64,000 nt of DNA from Verrucomicrobiota bacterium (GTDB lineage Bacteria > Verrucomicrobiota > Verrucomicrobiia > Limisphaerales > J093), in NCBI GenBank assembly GCA_016716505.1, contig JADJWF010000003.1, forward strand, positions 310,001 to 374,000. The letters run 5' to 3'. A program made the position numbers and the translations under genes. Below the pieces are notes generated by a model, which saw nothing but the letters and a program-made list of their open reading frames with translations, did not search any database and was not told where the DNA came from. Below are positions 17,703 through 26,085 of this stretch, in pieces. How positions within the stretch are numbered: the stretch's first letter is position 1; each line of letters begins with the position of its first letter.

Positions 17703-18236
17703 TGCCGTAACGACTGAACCGGCAGCGCTGAGCGGCAAGCGCGAGGCTCCCCCGAAACTCTTCCCGGCCGGCGCAGCATCTCGGCCTTCGTCCACCGCCT
17801 GTCCTCGAACCGCCGCGAGGCGGGCGATTCAGTGGCACGCTGGACGCGGCGGCCGGGAGGAGAGCCGTGCTTCCGCCGTCCACGGCATCACTTCTGGCAT
17901 CCCACCGCGAATCTCTTCGGCGATAGGCCCGGGCCGTTCTGAGGGTTTGATCGGCAGCCCCGTGGTGACACGGCCAGCAAGCTGCGGACATACGAGGGGC
18001 GACCTGCGGCTCTGGTCGGGCAACAGGGTCGGTGATCGCGAAGTCCGGGGAATGGCCTACGTGATTCTACCAGGATCGGTGCCGCCGCAACACAACCTGC
18101 CTCCTCGCCGCGGTTCGACGGGTTACAAAAGTGTAATGCAGGCGAAAGGTTCGGGTCACGTCCGGATGCTCCAATCAATCGTGTAAGGACCGCCAAGGTG
18201 GCGGTCTTGGGAAAGAAAGGAACGGAACTGGAACCT
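17703..18236. other. 534-bp intergenic region before degP
   Basis: Open frames here are low-complexity shadows without recognisable domains. The last 120 bp are less GC-rich (around 18121-18186) and probably hold the degP promoter. A strong hairpin lies at 18186-18208 and is listed separately. Nothing else was recognised. Confidence 0.6.
18186..18208 (+). promoter_or_regulatory. Hairpin in the degP leader
   Basis: GACCGCCA (18088+100, i.e. 18188-18195) pairs perfectly with TGGCGGTC (18199-18206) around a 3-nt loop. One A-T and one G-T pair extend the stem to ten. It ends 28 nt before the degP ATG. There is no T-run, so it is not a typical terminator; a leader-RNA control or stability element is possible. 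Confidence 0.4.
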
Positions 18237-19741
18237 ATGAAAACCGTCTTCAACTGTTTGTCGGTGCGCGCCGCGTCCGTGATCATGGCCGGTGCGCTGA
18301 TCGTTACCACTGTGGGCTTGGTCGTCGGCAGCGAGAGGCCAAAGGAAACGCCTGCGAAGGCTGCGGTGCTCAACGTCAAGCTGGATGACCAGCCTGTGAC
18401 GCGCGCTGGAGGTCTGGCCACCAGCTTCGCGCCGGTAGTCAAGCAGGTTGCCCCAAGCGTGGTGCAGGTCTATTCGACCTCCCGGCCACGCCCGTTGGCA
18501 CGGGGCGAAACGCCGGGTTTTGGGGAGCCACCATTTCGCTGGTTCTTCGGCCCGCCGGGAGCAATGCCTGACCTTCCCTCGCCGCGCCAGCAGGGGATGG
18601 GCTCGGGCGTGATCGTCACGGAGGATGGTTACATTCTGACGAACAACCACGTGGTGGACCGGGCCGATGAAGTCAAGTAGCCCTGCAGGACGGCCGCGAA
18701 TTCTCGGCCCGCATCGTCGGCAAGGACCCGAAGTCCGACATCGCCGTGCTCAAGGTCCAGGCCACCGGCCTGCCGTACATCACGATGGCGGACAGTGACC
18801 TCATTGAGGTTGGCGACTTGGTGCTGGCGATTGGCAACCCGTTTGGCATCGGCCAGACCGTAACCATGGGCATGATCAGTGCCCGCGGTCGAGGGGGTCT
18901 CGGGTTGGACTACGAGGACTTCATCCAGACGGATGCCGCGATCAATCCCGGCAACTCCGGCGGTGCGCTCGTGGACGCGGAAGGCCGGTTGATCGGTATC
19001 AACACCGCCATCATCAGCCGCAGCGGCGGCAACCAGGGAATCGGTTTCGCGATCCCGACCAATCTGGCCCGGTACGTCATGGAGAGTATCGTCAACGAGG
19101 GCCGGGTCACGCGGGGCTATCTCGGGATCATCATCCAGGACGTGACACCGGCGCTGGCCCGCAAATTTGACCTCGAAAACCGCCAAGGCGCCTTGGTGGG
19201 CGACGTCGCGCCGAAGAGCCCGGCGGCCAAGGCGGGCATCACCGATGGCGACATTGTGACCGAGTTCAACGGCCGGACGGTCAAAGACAGCCGTCACCTC
19301 AAGCTCCTGGTCGCGCAAGCGAAGCCCGGTCGGGCTGTGAACATGACGGTGATACGTGACGGACGCCCAAAAGAGCTGCGCGTGGTTCCCGACGAACTGC
19401 CCGGTTCGGAAAACATCGCGCGGGCCGGCACCCCGGACGTGGCGGAACAGACCTTGAACGGCGTGGTGCTGGCGGATTTGGACGCCCGCGCGCGACGGCA
19501 GTTCGAAATTCCCTCGGAGGTGAAGGGGGCCTTGGTTTCCCGCGTGGATCCGTCGTCTGCGGCGGCGGAAGCCGGGTTGCGGGCGGGAGACGTGATTCTG
19601 GAAATCAACCGTCAGCCGGTCAGAAACGCCGAGGAGGCGGCCAAGCTCACGGCTAACTCGGAGGACAGGACTACGTTGCTCCGGGTTTGGCGGGAGGGAA
19701 ACCGCCACTTCATCGTGGTGGACGAATCGCAAACTAGTTGA
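18237..19741 (+). CDS. degP: Periplasmic serine protease DegP/HtrA, with a frameshift
   Basis: A Do-like protease split by one missing base. The first frame (ATG 18237 to TAG 18678-18680) gives a signal-anchor (SVIMAGALIVTTVGLVVG), a Pro/Arg loop and the catalytic His in YILTNNHVVDRADEVK. The second frame resumes immediately with VALQDGREFSARIVGKDPKSDIAVLKV (catalytic Asp) and continues through QTDAAINPGNSGGALVD (catalytic Ser) and two PDZ domains (about residues 290-380 and 400-490). Adding one G after the AAG at 18675-18677 restores AAG-GTA-GCC and a full-length protein of about 500 residues. The cause may be a sequencing error, a true mutation or, less likely, recoding. Expected role: degradation and folding of misfolded envelope proteins. 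Confidence 0.9.
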
Positions 19742-19769
19742 CCGATCATCCCGGAAACCCAAATCGAAT

Positions 19770-19812
19770 CGCCCTTCCCGCGGCCGTCGTGCCGTGGGGA
19801 GGGCGAATGGTT
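19770..19812 (+). terminator. Hairpin terminator after degP
   Basis: CGCCCTTCCC (19770-19779) pairs with GGGGAGGGCG (19796-19805) with one T-G wobble. The 16-nt loop can form a small inner CGGC/GCCG pairing. Only a short T-run (GGTTTTC) follows, so termination efficiency is uncertain. It lies 29 bp after the degP stop. Confidence 0.6.
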
Positions 19813-19889
19813 TTCAACCTGCAAGGGCCGCTTACCGCGACGCACGACAAATCCCGCAAAGGTCGCCGGCCAAGTTTCGAACGGTTGGC

Positions 19890-20504
19890 CTAGCGGTAAA
19901 TGACCACGAGGAAGATCACAGCGTCCGTCTCGCCGATGTTGACGATCGCATGTGGCACGTCGGCGCGGTATGACGCGGAATCGCCGGCTTCGAGCGCCTC
20001 GGCGTCGCCCGCGGACTCGACGCGCACCGCCCCCTGCTGGACCGTCAGGAACTCCCGGGTTCCCTCAAAATGGGGCGAACTGCGCAAGGCCCCGCCGGGA
20101 GCCAGCAGGACTTCGTAGAACTCCACGTCCTTCTCCAGGTTCAACGGGCTGAGTGTGCGAATCCGGCAGAGCTTGTCGGAGCGATAGTGATACGCCTTGT
20201 CTCCGGCCCGAATGACGGTCACCGACGAGGCCGCCCCGGGCGTCTCCAGCAACTCGCCCAGTGTCATGCCAAAGGCCCGCGCGATGCGCAGGGTGACGGC
20301 TAGCGTGGGGTTGGCGCCTTCGCGCTCGATCTGGCTGAGCATCGAGCGGCTCACGCCGCTCGCGCCCGCGAGGGTTTCGAGTGACCAGTCGCGTTCGGCC
20401 CGCAACTGGCGGACCCGGCTGCCCAGGTGGCGGCTGATCGCGTCGGCGGGGGCGCCGGATTTCCGGGCGGGCTTTTCTGGTGGGGGTGACTTTCGGGAAC
20501 TCAT
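19890..20504 (-). CDS. XRE-cupin transcriptional regulator
   Basis: 204 residues. A charged tail is followed by a helix-turn-helix of the XRE type (about residues 30-85: VRQLRAERDWSLETLAGASG, VSRSMLSQIEREGANPTL, ARAFGMTLGELLE). A C-terminal cupin_2 barrel follows (about 125-200: YEVLLAPGG, HFEGTREFLTVQQGAVRV, YRADVPHAIVNIG). Such proteins regulate catabolic genes in response to a small ligand bound in the cupin. It is transcribed away from tdh, and three inverted repeats lie between them. Its own -10-like TATAAT falls inside the nearest repeat. Autoregulation and control of the threonine-degradation operon are therefore likely but not shown. Confidence 0.9.
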   Translation of the reverse strand: MSSRKSPPPEKPARKSGAPADAISRHLGSRVRQLRAERDWSLETLAGASGVSRSMLSQIEREGANPTLAVTLRIARAFGMTLGELLETPGAASSVTVIRAGDKAYHYRSDKLCRIRTLSPLNLEKDVEFYEVLLAPGGALRSSPHFEGTREFLTVQQGAVRVESAGDAEALEAGDSASYRADVPHAIVNIGETDAVIFLVVIYR

Positions 20505-20509
20505 GGCAC

Positions 20510-20525
20510 TTCCATTATACTGGAA
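20510..20525. promoter_or_regulatory. Operator-like palindrome 1
   Basis: TTCCATTATACTGGAA, a perfect TTCCA-N6-TGGAA inverted repeat six bases upstream of the XRE-cupin start codon. On the minus strand it contains TATAAT (complement of 20514-20519), a likely -10 box for the regulator gene, so binding here would block that promoter. Confidence 0.65.
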
Positions 20526-20529
20526 AAAG

Positions 20530-20545
20530 TTCTTGCATACTGGAA
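20530..20545. promoter_or_regulatory. Operator-like palindrome 2
   Basis: TTCTTGCATACTGGAA. It has the same right half (TGGAA) and spacing as site 1, with the left half degenerate (TTCTT for TTCCA). Its centre is 20 bp from the centre of site 1, about two helical turns, so two dimers could bind the same DNA face. Confidence 0.5.
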
Positions 20546-20572
20546 CACGCCATCCACTATATCGGCCGTTCC

Positions 20573-20588
20573 GTCCATCATAATGGAC
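20573..20588. promoter_or_regulatory. Operator-like palindrome 3
   Basis: GTCCATCATAATGGAC, a perfect GTCCA-N6-TGGAC inverted repeat. The centre is 43 bp from site 2 (about four helical turns). It sits downstream of a TATATC (20560-20565) that could be the -10 of the tdh transcript, a suitable position for repression of tdh. Confidence 0.55.
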
Positions 20589-20669
20589 AATCGGCGCGAG
20601 GGCGGCAAGCCTTGCGACGCGGCGCCGGGCGTGGCTGGCGTGGTAAATCAAACCGATGGAATCGAGATC

Positions 20670-21695
20670 ATGAAAGCACTGGTGAAGAGCAAGGCAGAGC
20701 CCGGACTGTGGCTGGCCGATGTGCCGGAGCCCGAAGTGGGGCTGAATGACGTTTTGATCCGGGTCCTCAAGACCGGCATCTGTGGCACGGACGTCCACAT
20801 CTACAAGTGGGACGCTTGGGCCCAGCAGACGATCCCCGTGCCGATGGTCGTGGGCCACGAGTTCGTCGGCGAGGTGGTTCGGGTGGGGGCAAACGTGAAG
20901 GACTTCTTCCCGGGCGATATCGTCAGCGCCGAGGGGCACGTGGTCTGCGGTCGTTGCCGCAACTGCCTGGCGGGTCGGCGGCATCTCTGCAAGGACACCC
21001 AGGGGATCGGCGTCAATCGGACCGGCGCCTTTGCCGAGTATATCTCCGTGCCCATGACGAACGTCTGGCATCATCGCCCCGAGATAGACCTCGAGGTGGC
21101 ATCCATCTTCGACCCGTTCGGAAACGCCGTGCATACGGCACTGTCGTTTCCGGTATTGGGGGAGGATGTGTTGATCACCGGGGCGGGGCCGATCGGGATC
21201 ATGGCGGCCGCTGTGGTGAAGCACGCCGGCGCCCGCTACGTGGTGATCACGGACATGAACGAGCACCGACTGGACCTGGCCCGGCGCATGGGCGTGACGG
21301 TGGCGCTGAACATCAAGACCGGGAGCGTCGCGGACGTCCAACGGCAGCTCGGGATGAAGGAGGGCTTTGATGTCGGTCTCGAAATGTCCGGCAGTCCGGC
21401 GGCGTTCCGCGACCTGGTGGCCAACATGTGCCATGGCGGCAAGATCGCCATGCTCGGCATTCCCCCGGCGGAGATGGCAATTGATTGGAACAAGGTCGTC
21501 TTCAACATGCTGACGATCAAAGGCATCTATGGCCGCGAGATGTACGAGACGTGGTACAAGATGACGGTCATGCTCGAATCGGGTCTGAACATCCAACCCG
21601 TGATTACGCACCGTTTCCACTTCAGCGAGTTTCAAAAGGGCTTCGACGCCATGTTGAGCGGCGACTCCGGGAAGGTGGTGCTGGACTGGCGTTGA
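20670..21695 (+). CDS. tdh: L-threonine 3-dehydrogenase
   Basis: A 341-residue zinc medium-chain dehydrogenase, exactly the length of the E. coli enzyme. It oxidises threonine to 2-amino-3-ketobutyrate with NAD+. Catalytic-zinc residues are in KTGICGTDVHIYKWD and VVGHEFVGEVV. The structural-zinc cysteines are in VVCGRCRNCLAGRRHLC. The Rossmann motif is VLITGAGPIGIMAAAVVKHAG, followed by DMNEHRL. ATG 20670 gives the family-typical start MKALVKSKAEPGLWLADVP. Its product is the substrate of Kbl, encoded two genes downstream. Confidence 0.97.
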   Translation: MKALVKSKAEPGLWLADVPEPEVGLNDVLIRVLKTGICGTDVHIYKWDAWAQQTIPVPMVVGHEFVGEVVRVGANVKDFFPGDIVSAEGHVVCGRCRNCLAGRRHLCKDTQGIGVNRTGAFAEYISVPMTNVWHHRPEIDLEVASIFDPFGNAVHTALSFPVLGEDVLITGAGPIGIMAAAVVKHAGARYVVITDMNEHRLDLARRMGVTVALNIKTGSVADVQRQLGMKEGFDVGLEMSGSPAAFRDLVANMCHGGKIAMLGIPPAEMAIDWNKVVFNMLTIKGIYGREMYETWYKMTVMLESGLNIQPVITHRFHFSEFQKGFDAMLSGDSGKVVLDWR

Positions 21696-21726
21696 CGGTC
21701 AGTCCCCGGGGTCGCACCGTACGCCC

Positions 21727-23268
21727 ATGCCCGCAATCAAGACTTCAAGGGTTCGGGTCGTTTCAGCCGTGGCCCTCTCCGTGGCGCTCCGCCTCGTCGC
21801 CGCCGCGGGGGATTACCTCGTGGTGGTCTCGGAGACAACGGCGGCCGACGGCGAGTGGCGGCACGTGGTGGCCGCACTCGAAAAGAAGTATGGGGCGGAC
21901 GTGGTCCGGCATCAGGGCCCGGTCGAGAGTCTCCTGCCCTTCAACCGGTCGCTGCCGCGGTTCGTATGCTTTGTGGCGCGGCCAGAGGAGGTCACCCGGG
22001 AATTCGTCATGCGCGTCAACCGCCTGATGCGCCGGCTGGATGATGATCCGTGGCCCGATGCCTTTTACGGAATCCTGACGGGCTATGACGCCGCGAACGC
22101 GCGACGGATTGCCGAACAGCAAGAGCCGCTGACCGTCCGCCGAGTGGCGGCGGGCACCGAGGTGTCGCTGGCGCATTGCGAGGAAGGGGTGTGGTTCTGC
22201 GAGCTCAAGGCCGGGCGAATCGTCCGCCAAGCGAAGGACGGCAACTCGTTGGAATCTCAAGGCCCCGCCGACTCAACCGCAGGCTTGGTGCAGACCCTCA
22301 ACGAGTATCGGCCGGACCTGTTCGTAACCTCGGGACATGCCACCGAACGCGACTGGATGATCGGTTTCACGTACCGGAACGGCTATTTCAGACATCAGGC
22401 GGGCAAGCTTTACGGGGAAGACACGCAGGGCCGCCGGCTGCCAATCGAGTCGCCGAATCCCAAGATTTATCTCCCCGTCGGCAACTGTTTGATGGGGCAT
22501 ATTGACCAGCCGGACTGCATGGCCACTAGTTGGATGAACGGCGCCGGGGTCCACCAGATGATCGGCTACACGGTACCAACGTGGTACGGCTACGCGGGGT
22601 GGGGGATGCTGGACTATTTCGTGGAACAACCCGGTCGTTTCACTCTGGCGGAAGCCTTCCTCGCGAACCAGCTCGCGCTCCTTCAACGGTTGCAGACCTA
22701 CTTTCCCGAGCTGTTGACGGCCGAGGTGGACGATGCAGGCAACGCGCGCGGCCCCGTGCGCGTCACTGAGACGGCGAGGGCTGCGGGCTTACGCGCCCAA
22801 GACGGTCGCGGGCTGCTGTTCGATCGCGACGTAGTGGCGTTTTACGGTGACCCGGCGTGGGTCGCCCGGATGGCGTCGAGGCCCGCGTCGCTGGCGTGGG
22901 AGCAGTTCTATGAAGCCACGCCCGAAGGGCTGCACACGCTCGAAATCCGACCGCGAAGGGGAAGAGATTCCTTTCGACCGCCCAACACCAATGGCTCGCA
23001 ACGCGGTGGCCGGCCTTTTGTGCAGTTCCTGCCGCAGCGCGTGGGTCCCGCGACGGTCCTCGAAGGTGCCGAGTGGCAACCCGTCATTGCGGACAATTTC
23101 ATCCTCGTGCCGAACCCGGGTGTTTGCGAGCCGGACCGGACGTACCGGGTGCGGTTCCGGGCGGAGGTGCTCCCGGAAACCGGGGGAGCGTCGCGGCGTC
23201 CGAGCCGCCCGGAGGTGTTTCGACCAGAGGCCGTAGGCCGGGAATTCAACAACAGGGAGTCCCCATGA
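21727..23268 (+). CDS. Secreted gingipain/caspase-like (clan CD) putative cysteine peptidase
   Basis: 513 residues with an N-terminal signal-like helix (VVSAVALSVALRLVAAAG). A beta-alpha fold follows, as in the N-subdomain of C25 peptidases (DYLVVVSETTAADGEWRHVVAALEKKYG shortened here to its start; PRFVCFVARP). Two hydrophobic strands then end in the expected dyad: PDLFVTSGHATERDW (His204) and PKIYLPVGNCLMGHI (Cys254). CMATSWMNGAGVHQMIGYTV resembles the segment after the catalytic Cys in gingipains. The residues after about 440 are probably a beta-rich tail. Activity is a prediction; substrate unknown. The gene lies between tdh and kbl, overlapping kbl by 4 bp. Confidence 0.65.
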   Translation: MPAIKTSRVRVVSAVALSVALRLVAAAGDYLVVVSETTAADGEWRHVVAALEKKYGADVVRHQGPVESLLPFNRSLPRFVCFVARPEEVTREFVMRVNRLMRRLDDDPWPDAFYGILTGYDAANARRIAEQQEPLTVRRVAAGTEVSLAHCEEGVWFCELKAGRIVRQAKDGNSLESQGPADSTAGLVQTLNEYRPDLFVTSGHATERDWMIGFTYRNGYFRHQAGKLYGEDTQGRRLPIESPNPKIYLPVGNCLMGHIDQPDCMATSWMNGAGVHQMIGYTVPTWYGYAGWGMLDYFVEQPGRFTLAEAFLANQLALLQRLQTYFPELLTAEVDDAGNARGPVRVTETARAAGLRAQDGRGLLFDRDVVAFYGDPAWVARMASRPASLAWEQFYEATPEGLHTLEIRPRRGRDSFRPPNTNGSQRGGRPFVQFLPQRVGPATVLEGAEWQPVIADNFILVPNPGVCEPDRTYRVRFRAEVLPETGGASRRPSRPEVFRPEAVGREFNNRESP

Positions 23269-24452
23269 TTCCGCAGTCATTTCAGCAGCATCTTCAGACT
23301 CAACTGGATTCGATCCACTCCGCCGGCACCTACAAACACGAGCGGGTGATCATGACGCCGCAGGGCACGACCATTCGCGTCGCCGACGGCCGGCCGGTGC
23401 TCAACCTGTGCGCCAACAACTATCTCGGTCTGGCCCAGCATCCGGCCGTACGGGAGGCGGCGAAGAGTGCCCTGGATGAGTGGGGCTACGGCCTGGCCAG
23501 CGTGCGCTTCATTTGCGGCACGCAGGGAGTCCACAAACAGCTTGAAGCGCGGCTGAGCGAGTTCCTCGGAACGGAGGACACCATTCTCTACTCCTCCTGC
23601 TGGGATGCCAACGGCGGCGTCTTCGAGACGTTGCTCGGCCCCGAAGACGCGATCATCAGTGATGAACTGAATCACGCCTCCATCATTGACGGAATCCGCC
23701 TCTGCAAGGCGCAGCGCCTCCGGTATCGGAATCGCGATCTGACCGATCTCGAGGCCAAGCTCACGGAAGCCGCGGGGGCGCGTTTTCGGCTGATTGTCAC
23801 CGACGGCGTGTTTTCGATGGATGGCTACATCGCGGACCTTGGCGCGATCTGCGATCTGGCCGAGCGCCACCAGGCGCTGGTGATGGTGGACGACTCGCAC
23901 GCCGTGGGCTTCCTCGGGCGCACGGGGCGGGGCACGCACGAGCACTGCGGCGTGATGGGCCGGGTGGACATCATTACGGGCACGCTGGGCAAGGCGCTGG
24001 GCGGCGCCAGCGGAGGGTACACGAGTGGTCGCCGCGAGATTGTCGAGCTGTTGCGGCAGCGTTCCCGTCCCTACCTCTTCAGCAACACGCTGTGTCCAAG
24101 CATCTCCGGCGCGACGCTGAAAGTCCTCGAGCTGCTGACCGAATCCACAGCGCTGAGGGATCGGCTGGAAAGCAACACGAGATTCTTTCGCGACGGGATG
24201 ACGAATCTGGGTTTCACGCTCTTGCCGGGCACCCACCCGATTTGCCCGGTGATGCTGGGGGATGCTGCCCTGGCGACCCGCTTCGCCGACGCCATGCTGG
24301 CGCAGGGCGTGTACGTCATCGGCTTCAGCTACCCGGTGGTGCCGCAGGGCAAGGCGCGCATTCGCACCCAGATTTCCGCCGCGCACACGACCAATGACCT
24401 GCAGTTGGCGCTGGACGCCTTCGCCGCCGTGAAGCGGGAACTGGGGGTCTGA
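23265..24452 (+). CDS. kbl: 2-amino-3-ketobutyrate CoA ligase (glycine C-acetyltransferase)
   Basis: A 395-residue PLP enzyme of the alpha-oxoamine synthase family. It cleaves 2-amino-3-ketobutyrate with CoA to glycine and acetyl-CoA, completing threonine breakdown started by Tdh. Seen are LCANNYLGLAQHP, GYGLASVRFICGTQGVHKQLE, SDELNHASIIDGIRL, VMVDDSHAVGFLG and the PLP-lysine site ITGTLGKALGGASGG. ATG 23265 has a good ribosome site (AGGGAG) eight bases ahead and overlaps the previous stop as ATGA. Confidence 0.97.
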   Translation: MIPQSFQQHLQTQLDSIHSAGTYKHERVIMTPQGTTIRVADGRPVLNLCANNYLGLAQHPAVREAAKSALDEWGYGLASVRFICGTQGVHKQLEARLSEFLGTEDTILYSSCWDANGGVFETLLGPEDAIISDELNHASIIDGIRLCKAQRLRYRNRDLTDLEAKLTEAAGARFRLIVTDGVFSMDGYIADLGAICDLAERHQALVMVDDSHAVGFLGRTGRGTHEHCGVMGRVDIITGTLGKALGGASGGYTSGRREIVELLRQRSRPYLFSNTLCPSISGATLKVLELLTESTALRDRLESNTRFFRDGMTNLGFTLLPGTHPICPVMLGDAALATRFADAMLAQGVYVIGFSYPVVPQGKARIRTQISAAHTTNDLQLALDAFAAVKRELGV

Positions 24453-24522
24453 CCCGCGACGAGGACGCGCCGCCGGGCCTTTTTCCGCGTGACCGCGGAA
24501 ATGGGGCTGGCGATAAACGCGC

Positions 24523-24801
24523 ATGGCGAAGCTCAAGCCCGAAGAAGTCATGGCCTGTCTGGCACGGGTGCCGCACTGGACCCGTCGGAGTGCTGTCATC
24601 TCACGAACGTTCGCGTTTCGCGATTTCGCGGCCGCGATGAAGTTCGTGAATGCGGTGGCGCGGTTGGCCGAAAAGGCAGGACATCACCCGGACATTGATA
24701 TCCGCTGGAATCGGGTGACGCTGAGTTTGACCACGCACGACGAAGGGGGGCTCACCAGTCGCGACTTCGACCTGGCCGCGCGCATTGACCGGCTGGGTTG
24801 A
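24523..24801 (+). CDS. phhB: Pterin-4a-carbinolamine dehydratase
   Basis: A 92-residue protein with the family core FVNAVARLAEKAGHHPDID followed by WNRVTLSLTTHDEGGLTSRDFDLA, where the two conserved His residues are visible. The enzyme dehydrates 4a-hydroxytetrahydropterin; bacterial homologues also act in alternative folate or cofactor metabolism. It follows kbl by 70 bp. No phenylalanine hydroxylase gene is nearby. Confidence 0.92.
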   Translation: MAKLKPEEVMACLARVPHWTRRSAVISRTFAFRDFAAAMKFVNAVARLAEKAGHHPDIDIRWNRVTLSLTTHDEGGLTSRDFDLAARIDRLG

Positions 24802-24828
24802 GCAGCGGCCGTGCTTTCCGCATCCGCC

Positions 24829-26022
24829 ATGACTGAACTACGCGACTTTTTCGGACGCCACTTTGGCGCCTCGCCGACCCACAGCGTCCGCGCTCCGGGA
24901 AGAGTGGAACTGCTCGGCAACCACACCGACTACAACCAGGGCCTCGTCATGGCCCTCGCCGTGGACAAGTTCATCGAGGTGGCGGTCGGCCCGCGCCAGG
25001 ATCGCGAGGTCGAGATCCGCGATACGGCCTTTCCGGAACGAGTGAGGTTTGCATTGGATGCCATCGCGAAGGACCCCGGCGTCCCTTGGGCGGACTATCC
25101 CAAGGGCATCTTGCTGCAGCTCCAGCAGCGCGGGGTGGAGTTTGGCGGATTCAACCTGGCGATTAAGAGTTCGATTCCGCTGGGCGCCGGTTTGAGCAGT
25201 TCGGCGGCCTTCCTCGTCGCTACGGCCCTCGCGGTGCGGAAGCTTTACCCGTTCACCCTGACTCCCTCCGGCGTCGGGACGCCGCCGTTGCGGGACGCGG
25301 AGGGAAACGTCGCGGCGCCGAGCGACGCCGAGCGACTCCTGCTGGCGAAGGCCTGCCAGGCGGCGGAGAACCAGTTCGTGGGCGTCAACTGCGGGATCTT
25401 GGACCACATCTCGTCCCTGTTCGGCCGCGCGCGGCAGGTCATCGAGATTGATTGCGAGAAGCTGGCAGTCAGTTGGTCCCCGCTGGATGGGAACTTGGCC
25501 GTGGTGGTGTGCCATTCCGGGGTGAAGCACGCCCTTGTGGGCGGCGAGTACAATGATCGCCGGCGTCATTGCGAGTCCGCGGCCCGCGCTTTGGAAGTGC
25601 CGGCCCTGCGGTATGCGACGCTGGAAAGCCTGGAAGCCGCGAAGTCCCGGCTGGACCGCCGTGATTACGAGTGCGCCCTTCACGTCGTCGGCGAAATCGA
25701 GCGGGTGCGAACCGGCGCGGCCCTGCTCCGCGCCGGTCGGCTCAAAGACTTCGGCCAACTGCTATTTGCCAGCCACGAGAGTTCGCGCACCCACTTCCTG
25801 AACAGTTGTCCGGAACTGGACCTCTTGGTGGCCCTGGCGCGCACGCATACGGCCTGCTTGGGCGCGCGGTTGACCGGCGGTGGTTTCGGTGGCGCCACCG
25901 TGAACCTCGTCGCACGGGATCAGGCGGAGGCGTTCCGCGAGCACGTTGCCGCCGGGTTTCAGCAGCGCACCGGGCGTTCGATTCACTCGTGGGTGTGCGG
26001 GGTGGTGGACGGAGCGGAGTAG
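24829..26022 (+). CDS. galK: Galactokinase
   Basis: A 397-residue GHMP kinase that phosphorylates galactose at C1. Signatures are RAPGRVELLGNHTDYNQGLV (galactokinase motif), the GHMP ATP loop PLGAGLSSSAAFLVATALA and the C-terminal LTGGGFGGATVNLV. A roughly 25-residue insertion with TPSGVGTPPLRDAEG lies after the ATP loop and is unusual. ATG 24829 was preferred; an in-frame GTG at 24811 would add six residues. It follows phhB by 27 bp; no other gal genes are adjacent. Confidence 0.92.
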   Translation: MTELRDFFGRHFGASPTHSVRAPGRVELLGNHTDYNQGLVMALAVDKFIEVAVGPRQDREVEIRDTAFPERVRFALDAIAKDPGVPWADYPKGILLQLQQRGVEFGGFNLAIKSSIPLGAGLSSSAAFLVATALAVRKLYPFTLTPSGVGTPPLRDAEGNVAAPSDAERLLLAKACQAAENQFVGVNCGILDHISSLFGRARQVIEIDCEKLAVSWSPLDGNLAVVVCHSGVKHALVGGEYNDRRRHCESAARALEVPALRYATLESLEAAKSRLDRRDYECALHVVGEIERVRTGAALLRAGRLKDFGQLLFASHESSRTHFLNSCPELDLLVALARTHTACLGARLTGGGFGGATVNLVARDQAEAFREHVAAGFQQRTGRSIHSWVCGVVDGAE

Positions 26023-26047
26023 TGGCGCCGAAGCGGGCCGCGGTTCC

Positions 26048-26075
26048 TTGACCCGGCGGAAGCCCCCCGTAGTAT
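26048..26075 (+). promoter_or_regulatory. Candidate promoter of the PpiC/SurA-like gene
   Basis: TTGACC (26048-26053) and TAGTAT (26070-26075), 16 bp apart, end ten bases before the ATG at 26086. The match to a sigma-70-type promoter is good for this GC-rich DNA. Confidence 0.5.
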
Positions 26076-26085
26076 TCGTCCGGTC

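Noticed and set aside
17653..18186. 177-codon frame in the gap before degP
   Set aside because: Overlaps the GT2 gene end, low-complexity content, no ribosome site or domain.
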